DNA of 64,000 bases from CAVTJL01 sp963735065. Lineage in GTDB: Bacteria; Pseudomonadota; Alphaproteobacteria; Geminicoccales; Geminicoccaceae. The stretch spans positions 806,001 through 870,000 of the forward strand of contig CAVTJL010000004.1 in the NCBI GenBank assembly GCA_963735065.1, written 5' to 3'. Below the pieces are notes generated by a model that saw only the letters and a program-made list of their open reading frames with translations, was not told where the DNA came from and searched no databases. Positions 63,986 through 64,000 of this stretch are shown here, in pieces; the stretch's first letter is position 1; each line of letters opens with the position of its first letter. The position numbers and the translations under genes are program-made.

Positions 63986-64000
63986 GTGATCATCCCCCTT

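Overview
The window is a 64 kb piece of a GC-rich, gene-dense chromosome, most likely from an alphaproteobacterium of the Rhodospirillales or Geminicoccales type. This is inferred from the mix of a C-P lyase operon with a DUF1045 gene, TRAP transport, a Caulobacter-like ceramide locus, aerobic-style cobQ/cobD and very high GC3. No rRNA, tRNA, CRISPR array, insertion sequence or phage gene was seen.

Layout. 1-2000: the end of one phosphonate locus (DUF1045 gene and a first phnM). 2050-13310: housekeeping and accessory genes (GNAT, hydrolase, SDR, AraC regulator, cyclase/pirin pair, phosphoketolase, DJ-1/PfpI protein, a decayed LysR gene facing an EamA exporter). 13355-22044: a C-P lyase locus, phnGHIJKLM on the minus strand, with phnF and a third phnM-like gene divergent on the plus strand. 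A near-consensus PhnF/HutC operator lies between the two arms. A DUF429 gene and a diverged partial copy of its 3' end sit between phnI and phnJ. 22039-26668: a TRAP transporter with a PhyH-type dioxygenase and a divergent IclR regulator. 26797-29912: an acetoin-type 2-oxo-acid dehydrogenase (E1 alpha, E1 beta, E2 with an alpha/beta hydrolase domain), closed by a strong terminator. 29978-31706: a metallo-hydrolase gene, a 23-bp perfect tandem repeat, a small secreted protein and a 520-bp leader.

31707-44028 is the most interesting part: a bacterial sphingolipid (ceramide) island. The plus strand carries acyl-AMP ligase, CerR-like reductase, acyl carrier protein and serine-palmitoyltransferase-like enzyme. 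The convergent minus strand carries a nucleotidyltransferase-like protein, a DAG/ceramide-kinase-like protein, an LptG-like and an LptF-like permease, a metallophosphoesterase, an NTP-transferase, a GNAT-fold candidate ceramide synthase and a fatty-acid hydroxylase. Just beyond lie a glycosyltransferase/ELM1 fusion and an MsbA-like ABC exporter. Taken together these genes suggest synthesis, head-group modification and transport of a sphingolipid to the outer membrane, with its own LptFG-type pair; the transport step is inference.

48430-64000: AI-2E family exporter, beta-hydroxyacid dehydrogenase, nitrilase, an ECF sigma/anti-sigma/metal-sensor/DUF1800/DUF1501 operon, glycerate kinase, cobQ, cobD, a GMC oxidoreductase, a GH1 glycosidase and a TadD-like TPR lipoprotein. 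Six genes (phnK, phnI, the dehydrogenase, GMC, GH1 and TadD-like) are broken by seven frameshifts. Every one is a single extra base, and removing the extra bases restores a full-length family member, so residual insertion errors in the assembly are more likely than gene decay. The LysR gene, with an in-frame stop and lost ends, looks like a true pseudogene.
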